This document shows, in pieces, positions 44,988 to 55,266 of a stretch of DNA of 64,000 nucleotides. The translations under genes were made by a program, and so were the position numbers. The notes below the pieces were generated by a model that did not search any database, was not told the origin of the DNA, and saw only the letters and a program-made list of their open reading frames with translations. Source of the stretch: Burkholderia stagnalis (lineage in GTDB: Bacteria > Pseudomonadota > Gammaproteobacteria > Burkholderiales > Burkholderiaceae); NCBI RefSeq assembly GCF_902830275.1, contig NZ_CADESW010000003.1, positions 248,001-312,000 on the forward strand, read 5' to 3'. Numbering within the stretch: the first letter of the stretch is position 1; each line of letters starts with the position of its first letter.

Positions 44988-45482
44988 ATGACCACCCACG
45001 TCCTGATCCTCTGCACCCACAACTCGGCGCGCAGCGTGCTCGCGGAAGGCATGCTCAACCACTGGGCCGCGAAGCTCGGCAAGGATGTGCGCGCGTACAG
45101 CGCAGGCAGCGCGCCGAGCGGGCGGCTCAATCCGTTCGCGCTGGAGGCGCTGACGCGCGTGGGCATCGACGTCGACGGTTATCGCAGCAAGAGCTGGGAT
45201 GAGTTCGTCGGCGACGGCGCGCCTGAAATGCGCATCGTCATCACGGTGTGCGACAGCGCGGCGGCGGAAACCTGCCCGTACTGGCCCGGCAGCCCGGTCA
45301 AGGTGCACTGGGGCTACGTCGACCCGTCAAACGCGCCGGGTGGCGACGAAGGCAAGCGCGCCGCGTTCGAACTCACCCGCCAGGCGATCGGCTATCGGAT
45401 GCTGCAACTGCTGGCGCTTCCGCTCGATCGCCTCGACAACGCCGAGCTTCAGAAGGCCCTCACCAACATTTCGGAAAGCTGA
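44988..45482 (+). CDS. arsC: Arsenate reductase (low-MW phosphatase type)
   Basis: A 164-residue ArsC of the low-molecular-weight tyrosine-phosphatase fold. The P-loop CX5R is CTHNSAR (Cys9-Arg15); Cys88 and Cys96 in VCDSAAAETC are positioned as the resolving pair of thioredoxin-type enzymes, though their spacing is one residue longer than in S. aureus ArsC. It reduces As(V) to As(III) for export. Lies 49 bp after arsR. Confidence 0.9.
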   Translation: MTTHVLILCTHNSARSVLAEGMLNHWAAKLGKDVRAYSAGSAPSGRLNPFALEALTRVGIDVDGYRSKSWDEFVGDGAPEMRIVITVCDSAAAETCPYWPGSPVKVHWGYVDPSNAPGGDEGKRAAFELTRQAIGYRMLQLLALPLDRLDNAELQKALTNISES

Positions 45483-45527
45483 TCGTCTGCATCGCGTCAC
45501 GCCGATCCCTCGTCACCGAGCCGCCCC

Positions 45528-46598
45528 ATGAACACCTCGAACGTCGCCCCGCCGGGAAACGCCGTTGCAAAGCCCGCCATCAACTTCTTCGAACGCTACC
45601 TGTCCGTCTGGGTGGCGCTGTGCATCGTCGCCGGCATCGCGCTCGGCCAGGCGCTGCCCGGCCTGTTCCAGCAGATCGGCCGGATGGAATACGCGCAGGT
45701 CAACCTCCCGGTCGGGTTGCTGATCTGGGTGATGATCATCCCGATGCTCGTGAAGGTCGATTTCGGCGCGTTGCATGAAGTGCGCCAGCACGTCAAAGGG
45801 ATCGGCGTCACGCTGGTCGTGAACTGGCTCGTCAAGCCGTTCTCGATGGCGTTTCTCGGCTGGCTGTTCATCAAGCAGATCTTCGCGCCGATGCTGCCCG
45901 CCGATCAGCTCGACAGCTATATCGCGGGCCTGATCCTGCTGGCCGCCGCGCCGTGCACGGCGATGGTGTTCGTCTGGAGCCGGCTGACGGGCGGCGATCC
46001 GCTGTTCACGCTGTCGCAGGTGGCGCTGAACGACAGCATCATGGTGATCGCATTCGCGCCGCTGGTCGGCCTGCTGCTGGGCATCTCCGCGATCACGGTG
46101 CCGTGGGCGACGCTGCTCACGTCGGTGCTGCTCTACATCGTCATTCCGGTGATCCTCGCGCAGATCTGGCGCAAGCTGCTGCTCGCGAAAGGACAGGCGG
46201 CGTTCGATGCCGCGATGGCGAAGATCGGCCCCTGGTCCATCGCCGCGCTGCTCGCCACGCTCGTGCTGCTGTTCGCGTTCCAGGGCGAAGCGATCCTGAA
46301 GCAGCCGCTGGTGATCGCGCTGCTCGCGGTGCCGATCCTGATCCAGGTGTTCTTCAACTCGGCGCTCGCGTACTGGCTCAACCGCGCCGTCGGCGAGAAG
46401 CACGACATCGCGTGCCCGTCGGCGCTCATTGGCGCATCCAATTTCTTCGAGCTGGCGGTCGCGGCCGCGATCAGCCTGTTCGGCTTTCATTCCGGCGCGG
46501 CGCTGGCCACCGTCGTCGGCGTGCTGATCGAGGTGCCGGTGATGCTGCTGGTGGTGCGCATCGTCAACCGGTCCAAGGGCTGGTACGAGCGGGCTTGA
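45528..46598 (+). CDS. acr3: ACR3-family arsenite efflux permease
   Basis: A 356-residue membrane protein with about 10 helices. The essential Cys lies in [20 protein letters not shown] (TM4) and the conserved Glu in [13 protein letters not shown] (TM9). It extrudes As(III) coupled to proton influx. Often annotated arsB in Burkholderia, but the sequence is ACR3-type, not ArsB. Third gene of the operon. Confidence 0.93.
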   Translation: MNTSNVAPPGNAVAKPAINFFERYLSVWVALCIVAGIALGQALPGLFQQIGRMEYAQVNLPVGLLIWVMIIPMLVKVDFGALHEVRQHVKGIGVTLVVNWLVKPFSMAFLGWLFIKQIFAPMLPADQLDSYIAGLILLAAAPCTAMVFVWSRLTGGDPLFTLSQVALNDSIMVIAFAPLVGLLLGISAITVPWATLLTSVLLYIVIPVILAQIWRKLLLAKGQAAFDAAMAKIGPWSIAALLATLVLLFAFQGEAILKQPLVIALLAVPILIQVFFNSALAYWLNRAVGEKHDIACPSALIGASNFFELAVAAAISLFGFHSGAALATVVGVLIEVPVMLLVVRIVNRSKGWYERA

Positions 46599-46618
46599 GC
46601 ACACACGAGAACGATCCC

Positions 46619-47341
46619 ATGACCGACCGCCTGAACGACCTGCCGCAACTCGACGCCACGCTGTTTCGCGTGCCGGACGCCGGTGAATTGCGGGCGGCGT
46701 CGCCGTCCACTCATCCGCCCCGTTTCCTGCTGCTGTACGGATCGCTGCGCGAGCGGTCGTTCAGCCGCCTGCTGATCGAGGAAGCCGCGCGCCTGCTCAC
46801 GGCCATGGGCGCCGAGGTACGCGTGTTCAACCCGAGCGGCTTGCCGCTGCCCGACGACGCGCCGGAGCAGCACCCGAAGGTCGTCGAGCTTCGCGAACTC
46901 GTCCAATGGTCCGAGGGGATGGTGTGGTGCTCGCCGGAGCGGCACGGCGCGATGACCGGCATCATGAAAGCGCAGATCGACTGGATTCCGCTGTCGGTCG
47001 GCGCCGTTCGCCCGACCCAGGGGAAAACGCTCGCCGTCATGCAGGTGAGCGGCGGTTCGCAGTCGTTCAACGCGGTGAACCAGATGCGCGTGCTGGGCCG
47101 CTGGATGCGCATGCTGACCATCCCGAACCAGTCGTCGGTGGCGAAGGCCTTCACGGAATTCGACGAGGCCGGCCGAATGAAGCCGTCCGCGTATTTCGAT
47201 CGCGTGGTGGACGTGATGGAGGAACTGGTCAAGTTCACGCTGCTGACCCGGGACATCGGCCCGTATCTGGTCGACCGGTACAGCGAGCGCAAGGAGAGTG
47301 CCGAAGCGCTGTCGAAGCGGGTGAATCAGACGGCGATCTGA
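46619..47341 (+). CDS. arsH: ArsH NADPH:FMN oxidoreductase
   Basis: A 240-residue flavoprotein of the NADPH-dependent FMN reductase family. FMN-binding motif [15 protein letters not shown] (about 38-52) and [21 protein letters not shown] match ArsH, which oxidises trivalent organoarsenicals and reduces metals. Starts 21 bp after acr3; last gene of the ars operon, converging with glcC. Confidence 0.92.
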   Translation: MTDRLNDLPQLDATLFRVPDAGELRAASPSTHPPRFLLLYGSLRERSFSRLLIEEAARLLTAMGAEVRVFNPSGLPLPDDAPEQHPKVVELRELVQWSEGMVWCSPERHGAMTGIMKAQIDWIPLSVGAVRPTQGKTLAVMQVSGGSQSFNAVNQMRVLGRWMRMLTIPNQSSVAKAFTEFDEAGRMKPSAYFDRVVDVMEELVKFTLLTRDIGPYLVDRYSERKESAEALSKRVNQTAI

Positions 47342-47407
47342 CGCCCTGCGAAACGATGCGGGCCGGGCGTGCCGCCCGCGCCTCGAACGGCGCACGCCAT
47401 TGCCCGC

Positions 47408-48178
47408 TCACGTCCACCCTTCGAGCCTGAGCGTCGAGCGCACGAGCCGCTGCTCCTCCTGCTCGATCTCCCGCAGGTAATCGACGCACTGGCGGATATG
47501 CTCGCTCGCCGCCTTGCGCGCCTGCTCGGGCAGCCGGCCCGTGACCGCGTTGAACAGCCGCGCATGCTGGCGGTCGATCTGCTTCTTCATCGGCTCGCGG
47601 TGGTACAGGTTGTTCACCGACGCGAACACCGAGCTGAGCAGCAGATCGGTCAGCGACTGCAGCGTATTGACGAGCACCGGGTTGTGCGACGCCTCGCAGA
47701 TCGCCAGATGAAACGCATGATCGAGCTTCGCGCGCGCGGCCGGATCGAGATCCTGCGCGTCGGCCGCGACCATCTCTTCATAGCGCCGCGTGATCAGGAT
47801 GAAATCGGCCGGCGTGCCGCGCAGCGCCGCGAGCCGCGCCGCCTCGGCCTCGAGCATCCCGCGCACCTCGAACAGGTCGTACAGCGTGCGCGGCTGCGAG
47901 CCGAGCAGGTGCATCATCGGCGTGATCTCGCGCTGCGGGGTCAGGCTCGCGACGAACGAGCCCTTGCCGTGCGCCGTGTCGATGATGCCGCGCGCGGCCA
48001 GCAGCTTCATCCCCTCGCGCACCGCCGTGCGCGACACGCCGAGCTTCTCGGTGAGCCGCCGCTCGGACGGCAGCGCCTGCCCGGCCTTCAGCACGCCGTC
48101 GACGATCAGCTTCTCGATGCGCTCGGCGACGACGTCCGCCACGCGCCGCGCGCGGCCTTCACGATCCTGCGTTTCCAT
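47408..48178 (-). CDS. glcC: GlcC-like FadR/GntR regulator of glycolate genes
   Basis: A 256-residue GntR/FadR regulator. The N-terminal RVADVVAERIEKLIVDGVLKAGQALPSERRL and KLGVSRTAVREGMKLL follow E. coli GlcC, with a C-terminal FCD effector domain. Divergent from glcD, so it controls the glycolate operon. ATG 48178 matches GlcC length but lacks a ribosome-binding site; ATG 48220 (AAGG upstream) would add 14 residues and place one operator copy inside the gene. The start is uncertain. Confidence 0.87.
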   Translation of the reverse strand: METQDREGRARRVADVVAERIEKLIVDGVLKAGQALPSERRLTEKLGVSRTAVREGMKLLAARGIIDTAHGKGSFVASLTPQREITPMMHLLGSQPRTLYDLFEVRGMLEAEAARLAALRGTPADFILITRRYEEMVAADAQDLDPAARAKLDHAFHLAICEASHNPVLVNTLQSLTDLLLSSVFASVNNLYHREPMKKQIDRQHARLFNAVTGRLPEQARKAASEHIRQCVDYLREIEQEEQRLVRSTLRLEGWT

Positions 48179-48179
48179 G

Positions 48180-48192
48180 CTGGTATGACCAC
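48180..48192. promoter_or_regulatory. GlcC-type operator, copy 1
   Basis: CTGGTATGACCAC contains TGGT-ATG-ACCA, the FadR/GntR-type hyphenated palindrome. Lies against the glcC start, suggesting autoregulation. Identical to copy 2. Confidence 0.75.
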
Positions 48193-48285
48193 TTTTCGGT
48201 GATGCGGTCGATTCTGCCATAAACCCTTGTACTGGTTAGGTTTCAAGGAAACAAAAGGCACCCCTTCACGGCCTTCGTCGAAAAA

Positions 48286-48298
48286 CTGGTATGACCAC
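48286..48298. promoter_or_regulatory. GlcC-type operator, copy 2
   Basis: An identical 13-base copy 106 bp from the first, 97 bp before the glcD start. The pair brackets the divergent promoter region and suggests cooperative or looped regulation. Confidence 0.75.
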
Positions 48299-48394
48299 GC
48301 CCAAGATGTCTGGACACACACGCGCCGACCCACAAGAATCCGTCCTTCCGGCGGACCGTGCACCACGCGTCCGTCAGCATGGCGGAGACACCCG

Positions 48395-49894
48395 ATGAGC
48401 TTCATCTACGACGAACGGATCGACGGCGCGCTGCCGACGGTCGACCCCGGCACGCTCGCCGCCGCGTTGCGCGCGGCGGCGCCCGGCCTCGACGTGCTGC
48501 ACGAGCGCGAGGCATTGAAGCCGTTCGAATGCGACGGCCTCGCCGCGTATCGCACGGTGCCGCTGCTGGTCGTGCTGCCGGCCACCGTCGACGAGGTGCG
48601 CGCGGTGCTGCGCGTCGCGGCCGCGCACGGCGTGCCGGTCGTCGCGCGCGGCGCGGGCACGGGGCTGTCGGGCGGCGCGATGCCGCTCGAGAAAGGCATC
48701 CTGCTCGTGATGGCGAAGTTCAACCGGATCCTGTCGATCGATGCCGACGCCGGCATCGCGCGCGTGCAGCCCGGCGTGCGCAATCTCGCGATCTCGCAGG
48801 CCGCGGCGCCCTACGGCCTCTACTACGCGCCCGATCCGTCGTCGCAGATCGCATGCTCGATCGGCGGCAACGTCGCGGAGAACGCGGGCGGCGTGCACTG
48901 CCTGAAATACGGGCTCACGGTGCACAACATCCTGAAGGTCGAGATCCTGACGATCGACGGCGAGCGGCTCACGCTCGGCGCCGACGCGCTCGATGCGCCG
49001 GGCTTCGACCTGCTCGCGCTGTTCACGGGCTCCGAGGGCATGCTCGGCATCGTCACCGAAGTGACCGTGAAGCTGCTGCCGAAGCCGTCGAGCGTGACGG
49101 TGCTGATGGCGAGCTTCGACGACGTCGGCCGGGCCGGCGGCGCGGTCGCGCGGATCATCGGCGCGGGCGTGATTCCCGGCGGCCTCGAGATGATGGACAA
49201 CCTCGCGATCCGCGCGGCCGAGGATTTCATCCACGCGGGCTACCCGGTCGACGCCCAGGCGATCCTGCTGTGCGAACTCGACGGCGCGGCGAGCGATGTC
49301 GACGAGGATGCCGAACGCGTGGCCGCGCTGCTGCGCGACGCGGGCGCGGCGGAGATCCGCGTCGCGCGCGACGAGGCCGAGCGCCAGCGCTTGTGGGCCG
49401 GCCGCAAGAACGCGTTCCCGGCGGTCGGCCGCCTCTCGCCCGACTACTACTGCATGGACGGCACGATCCCGCGCCGCGAGCTGCCGCGCGTGCTCGAAGG
49501 AATCGCGGCGCTGTCCGCCGAATACGGGCTGCCGGTGGCGAACGTGTTCCATGCGGGCGACGGCAACATGCATCCGCTGATCCTGTTCGACGCGAACCGG
49601 CCCGGCGAGCTCGATCGCGCGGAGGCGCTCGGCGGGCGGATCCTCGAACTGTGCGTCGCGGTGGGCGGCAGCATCACCGGCGAGCACGGCGTCGGCCGCG
49701 AGAAGATCAACCAGATGTGCGTGCAGTTCAACGCCGACGAAATCACGTTCTTCCACGCGGTGAAGGCCGCGTTCGATCCGCGCGGGCTGCTGAACCCCGG
49801 CAAGAACATCCCGACGCTGCATCGCTGCGCCGAATTCGGCGCGATGCACGTGCACCACGGCCGGTTGCCGTTTCCCGAACTGGAGCGCTTCTGA
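48395..49894 (+). CDS. glcD: Glycolate oxidase FAD subunit GlcD
   Basis: A 499-residue FAD-linked oxidase, the same length as E. coli GlcD. The FAD-binding PCMH domain carries VVARGAGTGLSGGAMP (about 85-100) and SIGGNVAENAGGVHCLKYG; the C-terminal cap has VFHAGDGNMHPLILFD and GGSITGEHGVGREK. With GlcE and GlcF it oxidises glycolate to glyoxylate at the membrane. ATG 48395 matches the family start (MSFIYDERID); the longer open frame upstream is not family-like. Confidence 0.95.
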   Translation: MSFIYDERIDGALPTVDPGTLAAALRAAAPGLDVLHEREALKPFECDGLAAYRTVPLLVVLPATVDEVRAVLRVAAAHGVPVVARGAGTGLSGGAMPLEKGILLVMAKFNRILSIDADAGIARVQPGVRNLAISQAAAPYGLYYAPDPSSQIACSIGGNVAENAGGVHCLKYGLTVHNILKVEILTIDGERLTLGADALDAPGFDLLALFTGSEGMLGIVTEVTVKLLPKPSSVTVLMASFDDVGRAGGAVARIIGAGVIPGGLEMMDNLAIRAAEDFIHAGYPVDAQAILLCELDGAASDVDEDAERVAALLRDAGAAEIRVARDEAERQRLWAGRKNAFPAVGRLSPDYYCMDGTIPRRELPRVLEGIAALSAEYGLPVANVFHAGDGNMHPLILFDANRPGELDRAEALGGRILELCVAVGGSITGEHGVGREKINQMCVQFNADEITFFHAVKAAFDPRGLLNPGKNIPTLHRCAEFGAMHVHHGRLPFPELERF

Positions 49895-50961
49895 TGCGAC
49901 GCGAAATCGAATCGATGGACGACTGCGCCGCCCTGCTCGCGCAGGTCGAAGCCGCGCTGCACGACCGGCAGCCGCTGCGGATCCGCGGCGGCGACACGAA
50001 GGCGTTCCTCGGCCGCCCGGTTGCCGCGCGCGAGATCGACACGCGCACGCATCGCGGCATCGTCGGCTACGACCCGACCGAGCTGGTGATCACCGCGCGC
50101 GCGGGCACGCCGCTCGCCGAGCTCGAAGCCGCGCTCGACGCGGCCGGCCAGATGCTGCCGTGCGAACCGCCCGCGTTCGGCGGCGCGGCGACGGTCGGCG
50201 GGATGTTCGCGGCGGCGCTGTCCGGGCCGCGCCGGCCGTGGGCCGGCGCGGTGCGCGACGTCGTGCTCGGCTGCCGCGTGATCACCGGCCACGCGAAGCA
50301 CCTGCGCTTCGGCGGCGAGGTGATGAAGAACGTCGCGGGCTACGACGTGTCGCGCCTGCTCGCGGGCAGCTTCGGCTGTCTCGGCCTCGTCACCGAGGTG
50401 TCGCTGAAGGTGCTGCCGAAGCCGCGCGCGACCCGCCACCTCGCGCTTGCGCTCGATGCCGGCGACGCGCTGCAACGCGTCGCCGCGTGGCGCCGCGCGG
50501 GCCTGCCGCTCGCCGGCGCATGCCACGCCGACGGCGTGCTGCGCGTGCGCATCGAAGGCGGCACGGGCTCCGTGAACGCGGCGCGCGCGACGATCGGCGG
50601 CGACGACACCGACGACGCGTTCTGGGCGCGGCTGCGCGCATTCGCGCTGCCGTTCTTCGACGATCCGCGCCCGCTGTGGCGCGTGTCGGTGCCGGCCGCC
50701 GCACCGCCCGGCACGCTGCCGGGCGCCGCGCTGCTCGACTGGGGCGGTGCGCAGCGCTGGCTGAAGAGCGACGCCGCTCCCGCCGACGTGCAGCGCATCG
50801 CCGCGCAATGGGGCGGGCATGCGGCCTGCTTCACGCCGGGCGTGACGCCGACGCCGTTCCAGCCGCTGCCGCCCGCGCTGCTGCGCGTACACCGCGCGCT
50901 GAAGGCCAAGCTCGATCCGCACGCGATCTTCAACCCCGGGCGCCTGTACGCCGATTTCTGA
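49894..50961 (+). CDS. glcE: Glycolate oxidase subunit GlcE
   Basis: A 355-residue FAD-binding subunit. It shows the short PCMH domain (GYDPTELVITARAGTPLAELEAAL, PAFGGAATVGGMFAAALSGPRR) and KNVAGYDVSRLLAGSFGCLG, typical of GlcE. Its ATG overlaps the glcD stop by one base (TGATG), indicating coupling. Partner of GlcD and GlcF in the glycolate dehydrogenase complex. Confidence 0.94.
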   Translation: MRREIESMDDCAALLAQVEAALHDRQPLRIRGGDTKAFLGRPVAAREIDTRTHRGIVGYDPTELVITARAGTPLAELEAALDAAGQMLPCEPPAFGGAATVGGMFAAALSGPRRPWAGAVRDVVLGCRVITGHAKHLRFGGEVMKNVAGYDVSRLLAGSFGCLGLVTEVSLKVLPKPRATRHLALALDAGDALQRVAAWRRAGLPLAGACHADGVLRVRIEGGTGSVNAARATIGGDDTDDAFWARLRAFALPFFDDPRPLWRVSVPAAAPPGTLPGAALLDWGGAQRWLKSDAAPADVQRIAAQWGGHAACFTPGVTPTPFQPLPPALLRVHRALKAKLDPHAIFNPGRLYADF

Positions 50962-50972
50962 CAGACACGCCG

Positions 50973-52205
50973 ATGCAAACCAATCTCAGCGAAGCAAGCC
51001 GCACGCATGCACGGGCCGACGAAGCGGAAGCGATCCTGCGCGCGTGCGTGCACTGCGGCTTCTGCAATGCGACCTGCCCGACCTACCAGGTGCTCGGCAA
51101 CGAGCTCGACGGGCCGCGCGGCCGCATCTACCTGATCAAGCAGTTGCTCGAAGGCGAGCCCTGCGGCACGCGCACGCAGCAGCATCTCGACCGCTGCCTC
51201 ACCTGCCGCAACTGTGAAACGACCTGCCCGTCGGGCGTGCGCTATCACACGCTGCTCGACATCGGCCGCGCCGAGGCCGAGAAACATGCCCGGCGCCCCG
51301 CGCGCGAACGCCTGCTGCGCGCGGGCCTGCGCCACGTCGTGCCGCGCCCGGCCACCTTCGCCGCGCTGCTGAAGGCCGGGCGGGCGCTGCGCCCGCTGCT
51401 GCCCGGCACGCTGCGCGGCAAGATTCCGGCCGCGCCGCCGGCCGCCGGCACGCGCCCGCCCGCGCGCCATGCGCGGCGGGTGCTGATGCTCGAAGGCTGC
51501 GTGCAGCCCGCGCTGTCGCCGAACACCAACGCGGCGGCCGCGCGCGTGCTCGACCGGCTCGGCATCAGCGTGACGCCCGCGCCGCAGGCCGGCTGCTGCG
51601 GCGCGACCGAATACCACCTGAACGCGCAGGACGCGGGCCTCGCCCGCGCGCGCCGCAACATCGACGCGTGGTGGCCCGCGATCGAGGCCGGCGCGGAGGC
51701 GATCGTGCTGACCGCGAGCGGCTGCGGCGCGTTCGTGAAGGAGTACGGCGACCTGCTGCGGTCCGACCCTGCCTATGCGGACAAGGCGCAGCGCGTGAGC
51801 GCGCTCGCGCGCGACCTCGCCGAGGTGATCGCGGCCGAGCCGCTCGATGCGCTGAATGCACACGATGCGCCCGGCGCGCGCCGCGTCGCGTTCCATTGCC
51901 CGTGCACGCTGCAGCACGCGCAGCGCCTCGGCGGCGCGGTCGAGGGCATCCTCGCGCGGCTCGGCTTCGATCTGACGAATGTCGCCGACGCGCACCTGTG
52001 CTGCGGCTCGGCCGGCACGTATTCGCTGACGCAGCCCGAACTCGCGGCCACGCTGCGCGACAACAAGCTCGACGCGCTCGAAGCGGCGCGGCCGGACCTG
52101 ATTGTCACCGCCAACGTCGGCTGCCAGACTCACCTGAACGGCGCGGGCCGCACGCCCGTGCGTCACTGGATCGAGCTGGTCGACACCCCCATGTCAACTG
52201 ATTGA
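50973..52205 (+). CDS. glcF: Glycolate oxidase iron-sulfur subunit GlcF
   Basis: A 410-residue iron-sulfur subunit. Two 4Fe-4S motifs are seen: CVHCGFCNATCPTY (about 25-38) and CLTCRNCETTCPSG (about 75-88), then two CCG domains with GCCGATEYH and CCGSAGTYS. It passes electrons from the flavin subunits to the quinone pool. Starts 11 bp after glcE; GlcG follows 14 bp after its stop. Confidence 0.95.
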   Translation: MQTNLSEASRTHARADEAEAILRACVHCGFCNATCPTYQVLGNELDGPRGRIYLIKQLLEGEPCGTRTQQHLDRCLTCRNCETTCPSGVRYHTLLDIGRAEAEKHARRPARERLLRAGLRHVVPRPATFAALLKAGRALRPLLPGTLRGKIPAAPPAAGTRPPARHARRVLMLEGCVQPALSPNTNAAAARVLDRLGISVTPAPQAGCCGATEYHLNAQDAGLARARRNIDAWWPAIEAGAEAIVLTASGCGAFVKEYGDLLRSDPAYADKAQRVSALARDLAEVIAAEPLDALNAHDAPGARRVAFHCPCTLQHAQRLGGAVEGILARLGFDLTNVADAHLCCGSAGTYSLTQPELAATLRDNKLDALEAARPDLIVTANVGCQTHLNGAGRTPVRHWIELVDTPMSTD

Positions 52206-52219
52206 CGGAGCAAGCTGCC

Positions 52220-52624
52220 ATGCAAACCAAATCCGTACTCGAACGCGCCGACGCCGACCGCATGCTGGCCGCCGCCCGCGCCGAAGCCGAACGTCACGGC
52301 TGGGCCGTCACGATCGCGATCGTCGACGACGGCGGCCACCCGCTCGCGCTCGTGCGCCTCGACGGCGCCTCGGCCGCGAGCGCGTACATCGCGCAGGAAA
52401 AGGCGCGCGCCGCCGCGCTCGGCCGGCGCGAGACCAAAGCGTATGAGGATATGATCAACGGCGGCCGCACCGCCTTCCTGAGCGTGCCGGTGTCGGGGCT
52501 GCTCGAAGGCGGCGTGCCGGTGACGGTCGGCGGCCAGATTGCGGGCGCGATCGGCGTGTCTGGCGTAAAGTCCGAGCAGGACGCGCAGATCGCCCGTGCC
52601 GGCGTACAAAGCGTCGCGGCCTGA
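52220..52624 (+). CDS. glcG: GlcG/HbpS-family protein
   Basis: A 134-residue GlcG/HbpS (DUF336) protein, equal in length to E. coli GlcG. Characteristic motifs are [21 protein letters not shown] (about 35-55), then [19 protein letters not shown]. Role in glycolate metabolism is unclear; related HbpS binds haem. ATG 52220 is chosen for CGGAG upstream; a Met six codons earlier also exists. Confidence 0.9.
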   Translation: MQTKSVLERADADRMLAAARAEAERHGWAVTIAIVDDGGHPLALVRLDGASAASAYIAQEKARAAALGRRETKAYEDMINGGRTAFLSVPVSGLLEGGVPVTVGGQIAGAIGVSGVKSEQDAQIARAGVQSVAA

Positions 52625-52661
52625 TCCGCGCGCGCCACATCTTTCCCCGGGAGGAATCACG

Positions 52662-54836
52662 ATGATCGACCATGACGGACTGCAAGTCGCGCCAGCGCTG
52701 AGCCAGTTCATCGAAAACGAAGCGCTGCCGGGCACCGGCATCGACCAGGCAGCATTCTGGCGCGGCTTCTCCGCGCTGGTGCACGAGCTGGCGCCGCGCA
52801 ACCGCGAACTGCTCGCGGAACGCGACCGCCTGCAGCAGGAACTCGACACGTGGCACCGCGCGCACCCCGGCCCGGTGCGCGACCACGCCGCGTATCGCGC
52901 GTTCCTTGAACGGATCGGCTACCTGGTGCCCGCACCGTCGAACGTCGCGGCAGCCACCGCGAACGTCGACAGCGAAATCGCCCAGCAAGCCGGCCCGCAG
53001 CTCGTCGTGCCGCTGTCGAACGCGCGCTATGCGCTGAACGCGGCGAACGCGCGCTGGGGCAGCCTGTACGACGCGCTGTACGGCACCGACGCGCTGCCGG
53101 AAGACAACGGCGCCGAGCGCACCGCGGCCTACAACCCGACGCGCGGCCAGCACGTGATCGACTACGCGCGCGGCGTGCTCGACAACGCGGCGCCGCTCGC
53201 GCGCGGCTCGCACCGCGACGCACTGCGCTATCGCGTGCAGGACGGCCAGCTCGCCGTCGATACCAACGCGGGCGTCACCACGCTCGCACAGCCCGCGCAG
53301 TTCGCCGGCTACCAGGGCGCGGCCGACGCGCCGTCGGCGATCCTGCTGAAGCACAACGGCCTGCACGTCGAGATCCAGATCGACGCATCGACGCCGATCG
53401 GCCGCGCCGATCCCGCGAACGTGAAGGACGTCGTGCTCGAAGCGGCGGTCAGCACGATCATCGACTGCGAGGATTCGGTCGCGGCGGTCGACGCCGACGA
53501 CAAGGTGCAGCTCTACCGCAACTGGCTCGGCCTGATGCAGGGCACGCTCGTCGAGGACATGTCGAAAGGCGGCAAGACCTTCACGCGCCGCCTGAACGCG
53601 GACCGCGAATACACGACGCCCGCCGGCGGCACGCTGACGCTGCATGGCCGCTCGCTGCTGTTCATCCGCAACGTCGGCCACCTGATGACCAACGGCGCGG
53701 TGCTCGACCGCGACGGCAACGAGATCCCGGAAGGCATCCTCGACGGCGTCGTCACGACGCTGTGCGCGCTGCACGACCTGAAGGCGAAGCGCAACTCGCG
53801 CACCGGCTCGATCTACATCGTGAAGCCGAAGATGCACGGCCCGGCCGAAGTCGCGTTCGCCGACACGCTGTTCGCGCGTGTCGAGGATCTTTACGGCCTG
53901 CCGCGCCACACGCTGAAGATGGGCATCATGGACGAGGAGCGCCGCACCAGCGTGAACCTCGCCGCGTGCATCGCGGCGGCGGCCGCGCGCGTCGCGTTCA
54001 TCAACACCGGCTTCCTCGATCGCACCGGCGACGAGATGCATTCGTCAATGGAAGCAGGCCCGATGATCCGCAAGGGCGACATGAAATCGTCCGCGTGGAT
54101 CACCGCGTACGAGCGCAACAACGTGCTCGCCGGCCTCGCCGCGGGGCTGCGCGGCCGCGCGCAGATCGGCAAGGGCATGTGGGCGATGCCGGACCTGATG
54201 CACGCGATGCTCGAGCAGAAGATCGGCCATCCGCGCGCGGGCGCGAACACCGCGTGGGTGCCGTCGCCCACCGCGGCGACGCTGCACGCGCTGCACTATC
54301 ACCTCGTCGACGTGCAGGCCGTCCAGCAGGAACTCGAGAAGATCCCGTACGCGAGCGAGCGCGACGCGCTGCTCGAAGGGCTGCTGACGATCCCGGTCGT
54401 CGAGCGCGCCGAATGGAGCGAGGACGAGATCCTGCGCGAGGTCGAGAACAATGCGCAGGGCATCCTCGGCTACGTCGTGCGCTGGGTCGAACAGGGCGTC
54501 GGCTGCTCGAAGGTGCCCGACATCAACAACGTCGGCCTGATGGAGGACCGCGCGACGCTGCGCATCTCGAGCCAGCACATCGCGAACTGGCTGCGCCACG
54601 GCGTGATCACCGAGGAATTCGTGCTCGGCGTGTTCAAGCGGATGGCGGGCGTCGTCGACGGGCAGAATGCCGGCGACGCGAACTACCGTCCGATGGCGCC
54701 CGACTTCGATTCGTCATACGCATTCAAGGCCGCGTGCGCGCTCGCGCTGCAAGGCACCGCGCAGCCGAGCGGCTACACGGAGCCGCTGCTGCACCAGTTC
54801 CGGCTCGCGTACAAGCAGCACCAGCGCGCCGGCTGA
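52662..54836 (+). CDS. glcB: Malate synthase G
   Basis: A 724-residue malate synthase G, close to the E. coli length of 723. It shows the TIM-barrel motif [19 protein letters not shown], the long [24 protein letters not shown] region and the C-terminal [22 protein letters not shown]. Condenses glyoxylate and acetyl-CoA to malate, completing the glycolate route. GGAGG precedes the ATG. Last gene of the glc operon, followed by a strong terminator. Confidence 0.96.
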   Translation: MIDHDGLQVAPALSQFIENEALPGTGIDQAAFWRGFSALVHELAPRNRELLAERDRLQQELDTWHRAHPGPVRDHAAYRAFLERIGYLVPAPSNVAAATANVDSEIAQQAGPQLVVPLSNARYALNAANARWGSLYDALYGTDALPEDNGAERTAAYNPTRGQHVIDYARGVLDNAAPLARGSHRDALRYRVQDGQLAVDTNAGVTTLAQPAQFAGYQGAADAPSAILLKHNGLHVEIQIDASTPIGRADPANVKDVVLEAAVSTIIDCEDSVAAVDADDKVQLYRNWLGLMQGTLVEDMSKGGKTFTRRLNADREYTTPAGGTLTLHGRSLLFIRNVGHLMTNGAVLDRDGNEIPEGILDGVVTTLCALHDLKAKRNSRTGSIYIVKPKMHGPAEVAFADTLFARVEDLYGLPRHTLKMGIMDEERRTSVNLAACIAAAAARVAFINTGFLDRTGDEMHSSMEAGPMIRKGDMKSSAWITAYERNNVLAGLAAGLRGRAQIGKGMWAMPDLMHAMLEQKIGHPRAGANTAWVPSPTAATLHALHYHLVDVQAVQQELEKIPYASERDALLEGLLTIPVVERAEWSEDEILREVENNAQGILGYVVRWVEQGVGCSKVPDINNVGLMEDRATLRISSQHIANWLRHGVITEEFVLGVFKRMAGVVDGQNAGDANYRPMAPDFDSSYAFKAACALALQGTAQPSGYTEPLLHQFRLAYKQHQRAG

Positions 54837-54876
54837 CCCCGTCGCACGCGGGCACGGCCCGCGTGCTTCGACCCCG

Positions 54877-54905
54877 AACGGGCGGCTGCGGCCGCCCGTT
54901 TTTTT
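54877..54905 (+). terminator. Intrinsic terminator of the glc operon
   Basis: AACGGGCGGC-TGCG-GCCGCCCGTT stem with a T-run to 54905, 40 bp after the glcB stop. Textbook Rho-independent form. Confidence 0.92.
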
Positions 54906-55266
54906 GCGGCGGCGCGCCAATCCTTCGTGCCGCGCGCCGCGCCGCAAATTGATGTGCATCAACCGTGCTCGACAATGCTGGCGCATGCGGATGCGCACGC
55001 TATACTGCGTGCGATGCGCGCCGGATACGGAGAACGAAACGATTCCGGTTCGGAGCGCATCGGACGATCGCGGCGGCCGCCACATTCATCCGTGACGCAC
55101 GCCGATCACCCGTCAATCGCTTGTGCATGACCGGGAGACACGCATCCGGATGGGCCCGCCCCTCATCCGACCTGAAAGGCCGTACCGGATCGCCGCGAAT
55201 ATCGTCATACGAACAAACGCATCGGCCTGTCGCACGCGGCACCGATGCCTATCGATCTTCGGACCC
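54906..55266. other. Long leader of the diguanylate cyclase gene
   Basis: No gene is visible. It holds the FNR/Anr-type box (54949-54962), a TATACT -10 candidate (55001-55006) and a long untranslated stretch before ATG 55267; an earlier ATG at 55123 is in frame but lacks family support. Confidence 0.45.
54949..54962. promoter_or_regulatory. FNR/Anr-type box TTGAT-N4-ATCAA
   Basis: TTGATGTGCATCAA is an exact match to the FNR/Anr consensus TTGAT-N4-ATCAA. A TATACT -10 candidate lies at 55001-55006, placing the box about 57 bp upstream of the inferred start, near a class I activator position. Implies low-oxygen control of the downstream cyclase. Confidence 0.65.

Noticed and set aside
48227..48394. 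N-terminal extension of GlcD
   Set aside because: GlcD family length (499 aa) and start motif fit ATG 48395; the extension runs through the operator region.
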